Below are positions 1-11,440 of a stretch of 41,746 nucleotides of DNA, piece by piece; the stretch's first letter is position 1, and each line of letters opens with the position of its first letter. Under the pieces are notes generated by a model that saw only the letters and a list, made by a program, of their open reading frames with translations, made no database searches and was not told the DNA's origin. Position numbers and translations under genes: made by a program. The stretch lies in the NCBI GenBank assembly GCA_007132505.1, contig SLOM01000069.1, positions 1 through 41,746 of the forward strand, given 5' to 3'. The stretch comes from Candidatus Sumerlaeota bacterium (GTDB lineage: Bacteria; Sumerlaeota; Sumerlaeia; SLMS01).

Positions 1-714
1 ATCTTCGACAACAAATAGCCCGGAGAGCCACTTGGCCCCTTCGCCCTCGATATCCACGACGCCGCGCGAGAATCCGTCCTCCCGGACGAAATACCGGTAA
101 TCCACGCCCTCGGCCGGGGGCAGCCCACCGTCCTCCGGCAGGTCCGCGACGGCACCCGACGCGTCGTAGTTCCCGAGCGGATACTCCGGCCGGCCCGTGT
201 CGCCCCAGAACCAGTACAGCTTCCCGTTATGGACCACCGCGTTTGCCGAGTCCTGGCCCATCACGCGGCCGTTCAGGAGCGGCTCCGCGAGCGGCACCTC
301 CCGTCCCAGCAGCACGGAGTCCCTGTATACACCTGCACCGGTCAGGCGGTATAGACGTTCCGCTGCCTGTGTCCGGCGGACCGTCACCTCCGCCGTCTCC
401 CCGGGCGCCGCGTGCAGCCTCACGCCGCGGTAACCGAATCCATCCTCGGCGTGCTCGTAGCCGTCGGCCTCGACGTGGAAGAACACAGCCGTGTCCATCA
501 GCCCCGGTTCATGGAAGGCCGCCCAGCCGGCGCTGTCCGTGTGGAGTACGATGCTGTTCGTGGTGCGCAGTTCCACCATGGGCACGCCACGGCCGGTGTC
601 TCCGTCCACCACCTGAATGCCGAACCAGTGCGGCTGCTCCGCGGCGGCGGGAGGTGTGAAAGCCAGAGCGCCGAGCAGGGTCAGGGCGGCGAGTGGGGTG
701 ATGCGGCGGCGCAT
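1..714 (-). CDS. Secreted protein of unknown function, C-terminus truncated by window edge
   Basis: Open frame on minus strand from ATG at 714 (GGAGGA upstream) to the window edge with no stop: MRRRITPLAALTLLGALAFTPPAAAEQPHWFGIQVVDGDTGRGVPMVELRTTNS...; clear Sec signal peptide. Missing from ORF track because it has no stop inside the window. Confidence 0.8.
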   Translation of the reverse strand, partial: MRRRITPLAALTLLGALAFTPPAAAEQPHWFGIQVVDGDTGRGVPMVELRTTNSIVLHTDSAGWAAFHEPGLMDTAVFFHVEADGYEHAEDGFGYRGVRLHAAPGETAEVTVRRTQAAERLYRLTGAGVYRDSVLLGREVPLAEPLLNGRVMGQDSANAVVHNGKLYWFWGDTGRPEYPLGNYDASGAVADLPEDGGLPPAEGVDYRYFVREDGFSRGVVDIEGEGAKWLSGLFVVED

Positions 715-776
715 GGCGGTCCTCCGTCAGGTAGCTCCAACCACTGCATGCCTGCCCTGCCGGGCCGGGGGTGGAA

Positions 777-802
777 AGCAAAAACTCCGGCGGGAGCCGG
801 AG
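777..802 (-). terminator. Intrinsic terminator downstream of tRNA-Glu
   Basis: Minus strand CTCCGGC-TCCC-GCCGGAG followed by TTTTTGC: perfect 7-bp stem, tetraloop, U-tract. Confidence 0.85.
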
Positions 803-824
803 CAAGTGAGCGGATGAAGAAGGA

Positions 825-900
825 TGGCACTCCCAACGGGATTCGAACCCGTGTTACCGCCGTGAGAGGGCGGCGTCCTAGGCCACTAGACGATGGGAGC
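825..900 (-). tRNA. tRNA-Glu (CTC), CCA encoded
   Basis: Minus strand GCTCCCATCGTCTAGTGGCCTAGGACGCCGCCCTCTCACGGCGGTAACACGGGTTCGAATCCCGTTGGGAGTGCCA; cloverleaf arms, GGTTCGAATCC T-arm, anticodon CTC. Confidence 0.95.
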
Positions 901-921
901 GCACGGAGGCGTTGGGTTGGT

Positions 922-997
922 TGGCTGGGGAGGTAGGACTCGAACCCACAACATCCTGGACCAGAACCAGACGTGCTACCAGTTGCACCACTCCCCA
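922..997 (-). tRNA. tRNA-Gln (CTG), CCA encoded
   Basis: Minus strand TGGGGAGTGGTGCAACTGGTAGCACGTCTGGTTCTGGTCCAGGATGTTGTGGGTTCGAGTCCTACCTCCCCAGCCA; anticodon loop TTCTGGT gives CTG. Confidence 0.95.
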
Positions 998-1089
998 GCA
1001 CGCGCGTTGGGCGTTCACCCAACCCGGTGCGGAGCCTATCCGGGAGCGCCTCCCGGTCAAGTGCAAAACGCACGTGGTTCGCAGGCGGT

Positions 1090-1443
1090 TCAGCGCACCC
1101 CGCCCTCGACACGGCCCGGGTTGAAGTCCAGCGCACCACGGGGCGGCTCCGCGACCACGAAAAGGTCATCGAACTCCGGATCCTCGAGCCCGAGGTCCTT
1201 GCGCAGGCGGTAGCGGAACTGGTTGATTTCGCAGTGCGCCCACCCCTCGTCGTTGAGCGCCTGCGCCACGCGCTGGTAGCTTCCCGTCTGCTCGAAGAGC
1301 GCCTTCATGGACATGTAACGCGTCTCAGCCAGGTAGCACCGGTCCCGCCGGAAATGCGCGCAGGACGAGACGGCCACCACCAACAGCAGAACCGCGGCAA
1401 GGAGCAGAGAGGAACGGATCACGGCAGGCCTTTCTCCGGATGG
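1090..1443 (-). CDS. Small putative lipoprotein, unknown function
   Basis: Track ORF 1090..1485; likelier start MPSGERPAVIRSSLLLAAVLLLVVAVSSCAHF gives a lipobox-like VSSC. Confidence 0.65.
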   Translation of the reverse strand, partial: PSGERPAVIRSSLLLAAVLLLVVAVSSCAHFRRDRCYLAETRYMSMKALFEQTGSYQRVAQALNDEGWAHCEINQFRYRLRKDLGLEDPEFDDLFVVAEPPRGALDFNPGRVEGGVR

Positions 1444-1722
1444 CATCGAGGGGAACCGTTTGCCGGCCTTCCCCCGCCTCGTCACCTAGGCAACCAAGAC
1501 ACCTCCCGCGCCTCAAGCAGGAATATCCCCGCGGTGCCTCCTGGTGAGTCAGAAGAGTCGTCCCGGTGGCGAAGCCAGCCCGTCCGGCGCATGCCGCCCC
1601 CAAGAGCCGGGGGAATCCTGGAGGAAACGGCACCCTCGCCGGTCCCCGGTCCAACCCCAATCCGGCAATCCCACTTGAGGCACCCCGCGTGAGGGCCTAC
1701 CGGGTTTCGGAGAAGCGGCAGG

Positions 1723-3663
1723 ATGCCCGGCAATGAGTGGATCGCATTGCGGGAAGCCCGCCAACCCTCCCTCTCCGGAGAAATGCCCATGGAAGAGAAC
1801 CTCGGGCCACAGGTGACCCAGGTGAACGTGATGGCCGCCGCCGCGGACCAGCACTGTCTGTACGTGGCACTTGGTGGTGTGCCGGGACAGTTTGCCGTCA
1901 TTGACCGCAAGCGTGGCGTCCTCACGGAAATCCACGAGATGTCCGGCACGCACGGCTCCTACGGGATGCTCGTCAGCTCCGATGGGAGTGTCTTCGTGGG
2001 CGGACAGCCCAATGGTGAGCTGTTCCGCTATGAGGACGGGACTCTCGAGAGCGTTGGACGGGCTCCCGGGGATGCCACCTTCATCTGGGGGCTGGCGGAG
2101 GACCGCCAAGGCCGCCTTTGTGGCGGCACTTACCCCGGCGCAGGGCTCTTTGCCTGGGACCCCGCCAGCAGGAGGATGACGAGCCTTGGGCAGGCCGCGG
2201 CGGGGCAGGATTACGTGCGCTCCGTGGCGGTCTCTCCGGCCACGGGACATCTCTACGCGGGAACCGGTACGGTGGCCGGCCTCGTGCGGATGGACCTGCG
2301 GACCGGCGAGAAGAGGCACATCCTCCCGGAAGAGGGCGCAGGAACCAGTTTCGTCTATACACTGATGGCGACTGGCGGCAGGATCTTCGCCCATCTCGAC
2401 CCCGGCGGCCGGGTCCTTGTCTTGGACGAGGAGACGCTGGAGACGGAACACGTGATCACCGGCTTCCTGTCCGGCGGCTTCTCGAAGGTGATGCCCGGTG
2501 GCTCGCGGGTGTTCTATACGGGAGAGAGCGGGCTCTGCTGCTACGACATCAAGCTGGGGAGGGCGGTGGAGACCGGAGTCGAAGTGGGTGGCAAGGCGCA
2601 GGCCCTCGTCTGGGTGGAGGAGCACGGCAGCCCGAAGCTCCAGCTGATCACGCAGAGCGGCAACATGGCCCTGTACGATCCGCACGCCAACCGGGCGGCC
2701 CTGTCACAGGCGGAGCTTCCGGGCCAGCCGGCCGTCATTCAGAGCATCCATGCGGGGCCCGGCGGCCGGATTTACTCCTCCGGCTACCCGTGCGGGGGTG
2801 TCGGTGCGTACGATCCTGCGGACAACTCCCATGAGGAATACACGGGCATTGGTCAGGCGGAGAACATCACCTCCATGGGGGCGCGCATGTATTTCGGCGT
2901 CTATCCGGAAGCCCGGATATACGAGTTCGACACGGCGGAGCCCTGGGACATGGCGGCCGGGAATCCGCGCCTGGTGGCATCACTTGCCGAGTGGGGCCAG
3001 GATCGTCCCTTCGGCATGGCCGCGGACGAAGCGCGGGGGAAACTCTACGCCGGCACCGTCCCGGGGTACGGGAAACTCGGTGGCGCCTTCTCCATCCTGG
3101 ACGTTGCCTCGGGGAGGCTGACCGTCCACCAGGGCCTGATTCCGGACCAGAGCATCATCACCCTCGCCATCGGGCGCGATGGGCTCGTCTATGGCGGCAG
3201 CAGTGTCTGGGGAGGGCTCGGCGTCCGGCCAGCCGCGCGGGAGGCTCATTTCTTCGCATGGGACCCCGTGTCTTCCTCGACCGCCCTGGACATCGTTCCC
3301 GTGCCCGGCAAGCGGGCCATTACCGCGGTCGCAACAGCTCCCAACGGCAGCATCTGGGGGTGGGCCGAGGGGGTCCTTTTCGTGTATGACCCGGATTGCG
3401 GCCGGATCGTTGAGCGGCGGGAACTCGTCCCTCTGGACTATTCCTCCGCCTCGCATGTGTGGCGGGATGCGCGCATGGAGTTCGCCGCCGACGGAAATCT
3501 CTACGGCACGATCAACGCGCGCCTCTTCCGCTTGGAACCCGGCACCTTTCAGCTCGAGTGGCTCAGCCCCGCCCCCCGCCTGCTTCTTGCCCAAGGGAGG
3601 GACGGCGCTCTTTACTGCACATATGAGGAGAACCTCTACCGGCACAGGCTGGCGGGACACTGA
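1723..3663 (+). CDS. Beta-propeller repeat protein (SMP-30/gluconolactonase-like or WD/PQQ-like), 646 aa
   Basis: Repeated blade-like segments (VFVGGQPNGELFRYEDGTLESVG; GHLYAGTGTVAGLVRMDLRTGEK; GKLYAGTVPGYGKLGGAFSILDVASGRL). Confidence 0.75.
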   Translation: MPGNEWIALREARQPSLSGEMPMEENLGPQVTQVNVMAAAADQHCLYVALGGVPGQFAVIDRKRGVLTEIHEMSGTHGSYGMLVSSDGSVFVGGQPNGELFRYEDGTLESVGRAPGDATFIWGLAEDRQGRLCGGTYPGAGLFAWDPASRRMTSLGQAAAGQDYVRSVAVSPATGHLYAGTGTVAGLVRMDLRTGEKRHILPEEGAGTSFVYTLMATGGRIFAHLDPGGRVLVLDEETLETEHVITGFLSGGFSKVMPGGSRVFYTGESGLCCYDIKLGRAVETGVEVGGKAQALVWVEEHGSPKLQLITQSGNMALYDPHANRAALSQAELPGQPAVIQSIHAGPGGRIYSSGYPCGGVGAYDPADNSHEEYTGIGQAENITSMGARMYFGVYPEARIYEFDTAEPWDMAAGNPRLVASLAEWGQDRPFGMAADEARGKLYAGTVPGYGKLGGAFSILDVASGRLTVHQGLIPDQSIITLAIGRDGLVYGGSSVWGGLGVRPAAREAHFFAWDPVSSSTALDIVPVPGKRAITAVATAPNGSIWGWAEGVLFVYDPDCGRIVERRELVPLDYSSASHVWRDARMEFAADGNLYGTINARLFRLEPGTFQLEWLSPAPRLLLAQGRDGALYCTYEENLYRHRLAGH

Positions 3664-3730
3664 GGGAGCAGGGAACAGATCACCGCCCGCGAGCGGTCGA
3701 AGTCCCGCCCCCTGTTCATATGGTCCAAAT

Positions 3731-3747
3731 GTTGCCCACGGGGCAAC
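3731..3747. promoter_or_regulatory. Perfect 7-bp inverted repeat GTTGCCC-ACG-GGGCAAC upstream of katG (candidate operator or leader hairpin)
   Basis: Direct reading of sequence; 40 bp before the katG ATG. Confidence 0.4.
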
Positions 3748-3783
3748 TTGTGCAAACCCAGACTTTCAATAGGACACGTTTGA

Positions 3784-5991
<2,208 letters not shown>

Positions 5992-6026
5992 ATCCTGTCC
6001 ACCGACAATCCCGAGGGACACCCCAT

Positions 6027-6070
6027 CACCCCGGTCCCGGCAGCGATGCCCCGGCCGGGGTGTCTTCTTT
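6027..6070 (+). terminator. Probable intrinsic terminator after katG
   Basis: CACCCCGGTC...GGCCGGGGTG stem (one mismatch) followed by TCTTCTTT. Confidence 0.6.
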
Positions 6071-6299
6071 GCAGCGCCCCTTTGCTTCACCACCTCAGGG
6101 CATGGGCAAAGTGAAGCGCCGGGGAAACCTGTTGACCAAAGGCCACCAGGCACTCCAAACATCCAACATCGGTCTTTGGCGGAGCGAGTCGCGCCGGCAG
6201 CCAGGAGACTCGGAGGATCGCTCGCCAACCGGAGCAATTCCGGAGGCAGGCCGGCCACTCTCCGCCGGTCCGAGTTGCCGGGGACTTTGATTTATTCCC

Positions 6300-7148
6300 A
6301 TGAGCTCTGAAGACAGTCGCCCACCATCAGCCGCAACAGCGGATGCGCATTTGCCGCATCTCCTGGGCCTGTTCTTTGTCGCAGGATGCACCTTATTCGC
6401 ATTCATGCTTCTTACCCTGATATTTCCTGACTATACACCATCGCTCAGGCCAGATTACGGGGCTTCGATTTATGTGGGACAGCTGCTTGCCTTCTTCTTC
6501 TTCACGGCCTTTATATCTGCGATGACCCTGTCAACGCTCGTGCCGTTTTTCGACTGGCTCATGCGGGCTCAGTTCGCACGGGCTGACCTGAGGTCCAATG
6601 TGTATGTCCGGATCTGGCCGGGACTTCCGCGGGTCGAGCTTCCGGGATTCTCTTCTTTCGGCTTGGTTCGCTTTGCATGGTACAGTTTCTGCCTTGCCGG
6701 TTTGCCCCTGTCCGTGCTGGGGGTGGTCACGGTGGCGATCTGGGAGCCGGGAACCGTCAGCCGAGGCCTGTTCGGAGCCCCGCACACTTTCGATGCCGTA
6801 ACTTGGGTCGCGTGCTTCCTGCTCATTCCGGCCCAGCAACTCGGAGCGGGCTACATCGCCAGCGGTTTTCGAATCGTGCCGGGTGAATTCTGCCGCGAAA
6901 CGTCCGCGGAAGCCGGGGAGATTGCCGCGAGGCTTGTTCTTTTCTCGGGTCTATACAATTTGGGCTCGTTCGTGCTTCTTGCAGGCTGGCTTATTATGCA
7001 GATGATGCCGGATTTGGCTTTCATTGGGACCGTGCTATTATGCATGGTGTTCTTGGGCGCCGCGTTCGCATCGTATGTCTTCGCAGGTGACCAGCAAACC
7101 CGTATCAGCAGAAGAGTTGCCGCGAAGCATCCCGGAGCGCATCCCTGA
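6300..7148 (+). CDS. Multi-pass membrane protein, unknown function, 282 aa
   Basis: Several hydrophobic segments (LLGLFFVAGCTLFAFMLLTLIF, YVGQLLAFFFFTAFISAMTL, LVLFSGLYNLGSFVLLAGWLIM, IGTVLLCMVFLGAAFASYVF). Confidence 0.75.
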   Translation: MSSEDSRPPSAATADAHLPHLLGLFFVAGCTLFAFMLLTLIFPDYTPSLRPDYGASIYVGQLLAFFFFTAFISAMTLSTLVPFFDWLMRAQFARADLRSNVYVRIWPGLPRVELPGFSSFGLVRFAWYSFCLAGLPLSVLGVVTVAIWEPGTVSRGLFGAPHTFDAVTWVACFLLIPAQQLGAGYIASGFRIVPGEFCRETSAEAGEIAARLVLFSGLYNLGSFVLLAGWLIMQMMPDLAFIGTVLLCMVFLGAAFASYVFAGDQQTRISRRVAAKHPGAHP

Positions 7149-7207
7149 TGCAGTATCGCGGCACCGGTCGTGAAGCCTGGTAGCACGTTTGCAAGGAGGA
7201 CACTCTG

Positions 7208-7645
7208 ATGTCCGGAATAACGTCCTGCTATCGAACTTATCTGGCGTGGAGGGATGCTCTCCTCCCCCCACGTTCGGCCCGAAAGCGCTGGGTGGTTGTT
7301 GGCCTGCTCGCAGCCGTAATCTACCCTCTTGCCGCGCTTGCGATATGGCTGATCGTACTTCCGTCAACGGAAAGAATTGTATCGAATCCACTCAACCAGG
7401 AGCTCAACGGACTGACGATCAGCAGGGAGGAGATTCCCTTCCTCCTGTCGCATGTCAGGGAGGAGTCAGGCCTGTGGCCTGAGGAAGCCGTCTGGAACCT
7501 GCAGTCAAGATCTGAGAGGTCTCTTGTCTTTACAATGGACTACTCATCGTTCGGCGGACTCGTGGAAAGGCGCCACATCGTCTCGATCAGAAATCACGGA
7601 CCCTACCAGCTCGCTGTATCCACGACAGTCCTTCGATCTCTCTAG
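7208..7645 (+). CDS. Hypothetical protein with N-terminal TM segment, 145 aa
   Basis: Single TM RWVVVGLLAAVIYPLAALAIWLIVL plus soluble C-terminal region; AGGAGGACACTCTG RBS before ATG. Confidence 0.65.
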   Translation: MSGITSCYRTYLAWRDALLPPRSARKRWVVVGLLAAVIYPLAALAIWLIVLPSTERIVSNPLNQELNGLTISREEIPFLLSHVREESGLWPEEAVWNLQSRSERSLVFTMDYSSFGGLVERRHIVSIRNHGPYQLAVSTTVLRSL

Positions 7646-7689
7646 GAACTGCACAGCCCTCTTGGCCGTTCTCCCTGATTTGTGAACAG

Positions 7690-8080
7690 CAATTCGGTGC
7701 GACCCCTACCGGGGTCGTGGGCATCTGCGTCCCGGTAACCGGCGGTGTCGCTTCGCTCAACCACCGGCTAATGTCTTGGTCCTCTTGACGGGGTCCTCGG
7801 AGAGGAACACCCCGCTGCATCCCATTGGAGTATTGCGAGGACCTCCGGCCCGCCGTCAAAAGCCCAACCGGAATAAGAACTGAAACGCCCTGCCGTGGGA
7901 TCGCATTCCCGCCCCTGTGTTCCTGCGTCTCCCTGCCTTTGCGTTCTTGTGAGAGAAGAGCCCGCAAGGACTTCGTGGCGCGAGCACGTAAAGGGGTCGC
8001 GGGATGAGACGGAGCCGCCTCCATCAGCGTGAATCGGTGGAATCGGCGGACGAGTGCTTCTGGCCGGAGCACGCCATCTG
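7690..8080. repeat. Non-coding block resembling widespread interspersed/REP-like repeat sequences
   Basis: Hairpins CGACCCC-TAC-CGGGGTCG and CCGGCGGTGTCGCTTCGCTCAACCACCGG, then tracts whose reverse complement reads CCGATTCCACCGATTCACGCTGATGG and ACGCAAAGGCAGGGAGACGCAGGAACACAGGGGCGGG, as in known spurious-ORF repeats; no credible CDS. Confidence 0.55.
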
Positions 8081-8202
8081 GCCGAAGAGCAGGCCAGGGA
8101 GTTCGTGCGCGTCCATCCGCCGGCGCGAGTGTTGCCGCTTGACCATCGCCCATCGCCCGTGGCCCGCTCCCCATTGAGTAAAGGAAACGGGGGAGACCCA
8201 TC

Positions 8203-9279
8203 ATGGCGAAGCAGACACGCAGAAGGTTCCTTGGCAGCATGGCACTTGGAACGGCGGGGCTGGCGGCCGGTACGACACTTGGCTGCGTGGGCAATGGCCG
8301 GCCACGGGTGGACGGCCTGCCACGAGAGGACGGTTTTCGGTTCGTCCACCTGACCGATCAGCACGTGCGCCGCAAGCGCCGCAGCGACGACGGATACCGG
8401 GCCTGCGTGGCATCGGTGAAGGCCCTCCGCCCGGCCCCGGACTTCGTCCTGATGGGCGGCGACATGGCCTTCGACGGCCTGTACAACGAGCGCGATGAGT
8501 TCGAGGACCAGATCCACCTCTACAAGTCCATCAGCGACACGCTCGGCATGCCGTACTACCACTGCCTCGGTAACCATGATCTGCTCGGGCTGAGCGACAG
8601 GCGAAAGGTGCCCGTGGACGATCCCGAGATCGGCAGCAAAATGATCATGAACCGGCTGGGCATGGATAGCACCTACTACAGCTTCGACCACAAGGACTGG
8701 CATTTCGTCGTCCTCGACAGCCAGGAGCCAGTGGAGACCGACACGGGCCCGTCCTACAGGGCCCGGATCAGCGAGGAGCAGATGCATTGGCTGGCGCTGG
8801 ACCTGGCGAAGGCGGGTGACCGGCCGACCATCTGCGCGATGCACATCGCGGCCTTCAACAATCTGCCACAGGTGGAGGGCAATTTCGATGCCCCCGCGAT
8901 GCACTCGCTGGTGATCCGCAACAACCGGGACCTGCGCGAGATGCTCCAGCGCCACAAGGTGAAGGCTCTCCTGCAGGGGCACTCCCACCGGACCGAGGAT
9001 TATCGCTACAAGGGCGTCTGGTACCTCACCAGTCCCTCCGCCAGCGGTGCATGGTGGGGCGGGAACTGGCACGGCGACTTTCCCGGCTATACGGTCTTTC
9101 ATTGCGTCGGTGACCGGTTCACCTGGGAGCGGGAATACTTCGACTGGGAGCACCACCTGGAGCCGGAGGACGATCTGGAACGGCGGCGGATCGCCGAGCG
9201 CGAAGCCTACGAGGAGGAACAACGCCGCCTTCTCGCCGAGGAGATGGCCGCCGCGGAGGCGATCCTGCAGAATCGCTGA
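8203..9279 (+). CDS. Calcineurin-like metallophosphoesterase, Tat-exported lipoprotein
   Basis: Tat motif RRRFLGSMALGTAGLAAGTTLGC; metallophosphoesterase motifs LTDQHV, GGDMAFD, GNHD, LQGHSH. Confidence 0.92.
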   Translation: MAKQTRRRFLGSMALGTAGLAAGTTLGCVGNGRPRVDGLPREDGFRFVHLTDQHVRRKRRSDDGYRACVASVKALRPAPDFVLMGGDMAFDGLYNERDEFEDQIHLYKSISDTLGMPYYHCLGNHDLLGLSDRRKVPVDDPEIGSKMIMNRLGMDSTYYSFDHKDWHFVVLDSQEPVETDTGPSYRARISEEQMHWLALDLAKAGDRPTICAMHIAAFNNLPQVEGNFDAPAMHSLVIRNNRDLREMLQRHKVKALLQGHSHRTEDYRYKGVWYLTSPSASGAWWGGNWHGDFPGYTVFHCVGDRFTWEREYFDWEHHLEPEDDLERRRIAEREAYEEEQRRLLAEEMAAAEAILQNR

Positions 9280-9322
9280 GCATGGGGCGCCTGAAGCCCC
9301 GCGCCCTCCCGGTATGACCGCA

Positions 9323-9363
9323 GGCCCCGCCATCAAGCTCGATGGCGGGGCCGTCTGTTTTTC
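9323..9363. terminator. Intrinsic terminator between convergent genes
   Basis: GGCCCCGCCATC-AAGCTC-GATGGCGGGGCC perfect 12-bp stem followed by GTCTGTTTTTCG. Confidence 0.9.
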
Positions 9364-9393
9364 GTCAGCAGTATCTTCTGCCTGCGGGCGTGC

Positions 9394-11334
9394 TCACAGC
9401 TCGATATCGGGCCCGAACTGGATCGAATAGCGGACGGTGAGGGACCCTCGGGCGGGCAGCTCGAGGTCTGCCTGCACGGAGACTCCCACGTCGCGCGGAC
9501 CATCGGTCACGCCATCGCCATCCTCGTCGTGCTGGGTCGTGCCGCGGAGTTCCTCCGGAATCTGGTATCCGGCGGCGCGCGGGCCGATGGATTCGAAGGG
9601 TCCGGTGCTCCGCCAGTAATTCGAAGCCCCGGCATCCCCGGCCACGCCGAAGAAGTGGTGCGGCGTGCCGTCCGCCCGGAAGAGCAGCCCCGACTTGCTG
9701 TCCGGCGGGTCGTCCTCCGGGTGATTGAAGACCAGGACCATCTGCTCGCCGGAGTTTAATGGCTTGGGCAGGATGGCCAGGCGGTCCTGCGTGGCGGAGG
9801 AGCCAGCCGTCGTGAGGTCGGGATCGGTGAACCACATCATGCGGAGGGAGCGCTCCTCCCGGCTGCTGTTGTGGAGGGTCCAGGCCAGCTCAAGACGCGG
9901 CGAATCGGTGCCCGTCACGCTGATGTCAAGGTCGGAGGTCAACCATGGGGTCATGCTGTACTCCATCCCCTCGTTGCGGAGGGAACTGCTCTCGGCGGTG
10001 ACTTCGCCGTCGAGGATGCGGGCCTCGTCGCCTGTCGAGTTGGCGAAATAGACCTCGTCCCCGTCGTGGATGAGGAAGTTCATCGCGTAGATGGTCGTGC
10101 CGGCGGAAGCATCCAGCGGGTTGAACCGGGCGTCGTCCGAGCTGATGACGCCCTGGCTGGATATCTGGTTGATGGTGAGGCGCGGGTCGGGCACTTCCGG
10201 CTGGAGGCGATGGGTGGCCACGGGGAGGTCGTACGGTCTGCCCAGGAGGATATTCACGATCCCGTCGCGTATGGAGCTGATTTCCGTACGCCCGCCGTTA
10301 TTGAGGAGAATGATAACCTCCCCGGTATCGGGAAAGTGCGCGAAGTAGTTGTTGAAACCTCCGTAGAATCCCGAGTGTCCCATATATTCGATGGTGTCCC
10401 CGTTTGCGTCTTCCACACGGAACACGGTGACTCCATAGCCGTAGTTGCCGCGCTGGCGGGTGAACATCTTCTCCTGCCATTCCTCACCAAGGAGTACGTT
10501 TTCCCGCAGCACCTGATCCCACCGGAGCAGGTCATTCGCGGTGGAATGCATCGAGCCGGCGGCGCGCCAGATGGTCATGTCCTGGTAGCCCGTGGGCTGA
10601 AGGCTCCCGTTGCTGTCGCGCCGGTAGCCCTGGGCGCGGCGTGGCATCATGCGCGTGTGTGTATACGCCCCGGTGTCCGGCATGCCGCCGCGCTGCGCGA
10701 TGCGTTCCTGCACGACGTCCTCCCAGGACTTCCCTTCGATCTCCTCAAGGATCGCGCCCAGGATATAGTAACCCGAGTTGCAGTAGGAATAGCGCTCACC
10801 CGGCTCGAAGTCGAGGTCGTTGGAGCAGTACTCTTCCACGAATTCACGCATCCCGTAATTCATCCGGCTGGGCCCGGAGAAAAACCCGCTGAAGGCCGAG
10901 TAGTTCGGAATCCCCGAGGTATGGGTGAGCAGGTGGTGGATGGTTATCCGGCTTCCTGTGTCCTCGCGGTACCACGGCAGGTGATCGGAGATGGTGTCCT
11001 CGAGCGACAGCTTCCCCTCTTCCGCCAGTTGCAGAATGAGCAAAGCGGTGAATTGCTTGGTCACGGATGCGAGACGGAACTTTGTATGCCGGTCAACTTT
11101 GACGCCCCATTCCTCGTTGGCGTACCCGTAGGGTTTCTCCAGGATTACTTCGCCGTCACGCGCGACCAGCACGATGCCATTGAACTTCCCATCGCGATGG
11201 TAGGCGTCCATGAGCCGCTCGATCTCCCTCGCCTCGGGGTCCACCGGCGGTGGCGCTCCGGGACGCGGGAGAGTCTGGCAACCGGTGAAGGAAACGAAAA
11301 GAAGCGCGGCGAGCAGGCCCAGCGTGTAGCGCAT
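9394..11334 (-). CDS. Serine beta-lactamase/penicillin-binding protein-family hydrolase, lipoprotein
   Basis: MRYTLGLLAALLFVSFTGCQ lipobox; SVTK (SxxK), YSYCNSGYYILG (YxN) and MGHSGFYGG motifs. Confidence 0.9.
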   Translation of the reverse strand: MRYTLGLLAALLFVSFTGCQTLPRPGAPPPVDPEAREIERLMDAYHRDGKFNGIVLVARDGEVILEKPYGYANEEWGVKVDRHTKFRLASVTKQFTALLILQLAEEGKLSLEDTISDHLPWYREDTGSRITIHHLLTHTSGIPNYSAFSGFFSGPSRMNYGMREFVEEYCSNDLDFEPGERYSYCNSGYYILGAILEEIEGKSWEDVVQERIAQRGGMPDTGAYTHTRMMPRRAQGYRRDSNGSLQPTGYQDMTIWRAAGSMHSTANDLLRWDQVLRENVLLGEEWQEKMFTRQRGNYGYGVTVFRVEDANGDTIEYMGHSGFYGGFNNYFAHFPDTGEVIILLNNGGRTEISSIRDGIVNILLGRPYDLPVATHRLQPEVPDPRLTINQISSQGVISSDDARFNPLDASAGTTIYAMNFLIHDGDEVYFANSTGDEARILDGEVTAESSSLRNEGMEYSMTPWLTSDLDISVTGTDSPRLELAWTLHNSSREERSLRMMWFTDPDLTTAGSSATQDRLAILPKPLNSGEQMVLVFNHPEDDPPDSKSGLLFRADGTPHHFFGVAGDAGASNYWRSTGPFESIGPRAAGYQIPEELRGTTQHDEDGDGVTDGPRDVGVSVQADLELPARGSLTVRYSIQFGPDIEL

Positions 11335-11440
11335 GTAAACTCCTCTCAGTGATGGGGGAAGGCCCGGCATGTGTCACGCCCTGCCGGAGGTTTCAGGGGG
11401 TTCGTGAGGGGCAACGTAAACGCGCCGAGGAGGGGTTCGC

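Noticed and set aside
7768-9336. 522-aa minus-strand ORF
   Set aside because: Antisense to the metallophosphoesterase; its C-terminal part is a translation of the interspersed repeat (RTQRQGDAGTQGR-like), typical of spurious annotations.
9871-11352. 493-aa plus-strand ORF
   Set aside because: Antisense to the beta-lactamase-family gene, which has intact SxxK and YxN motifs.
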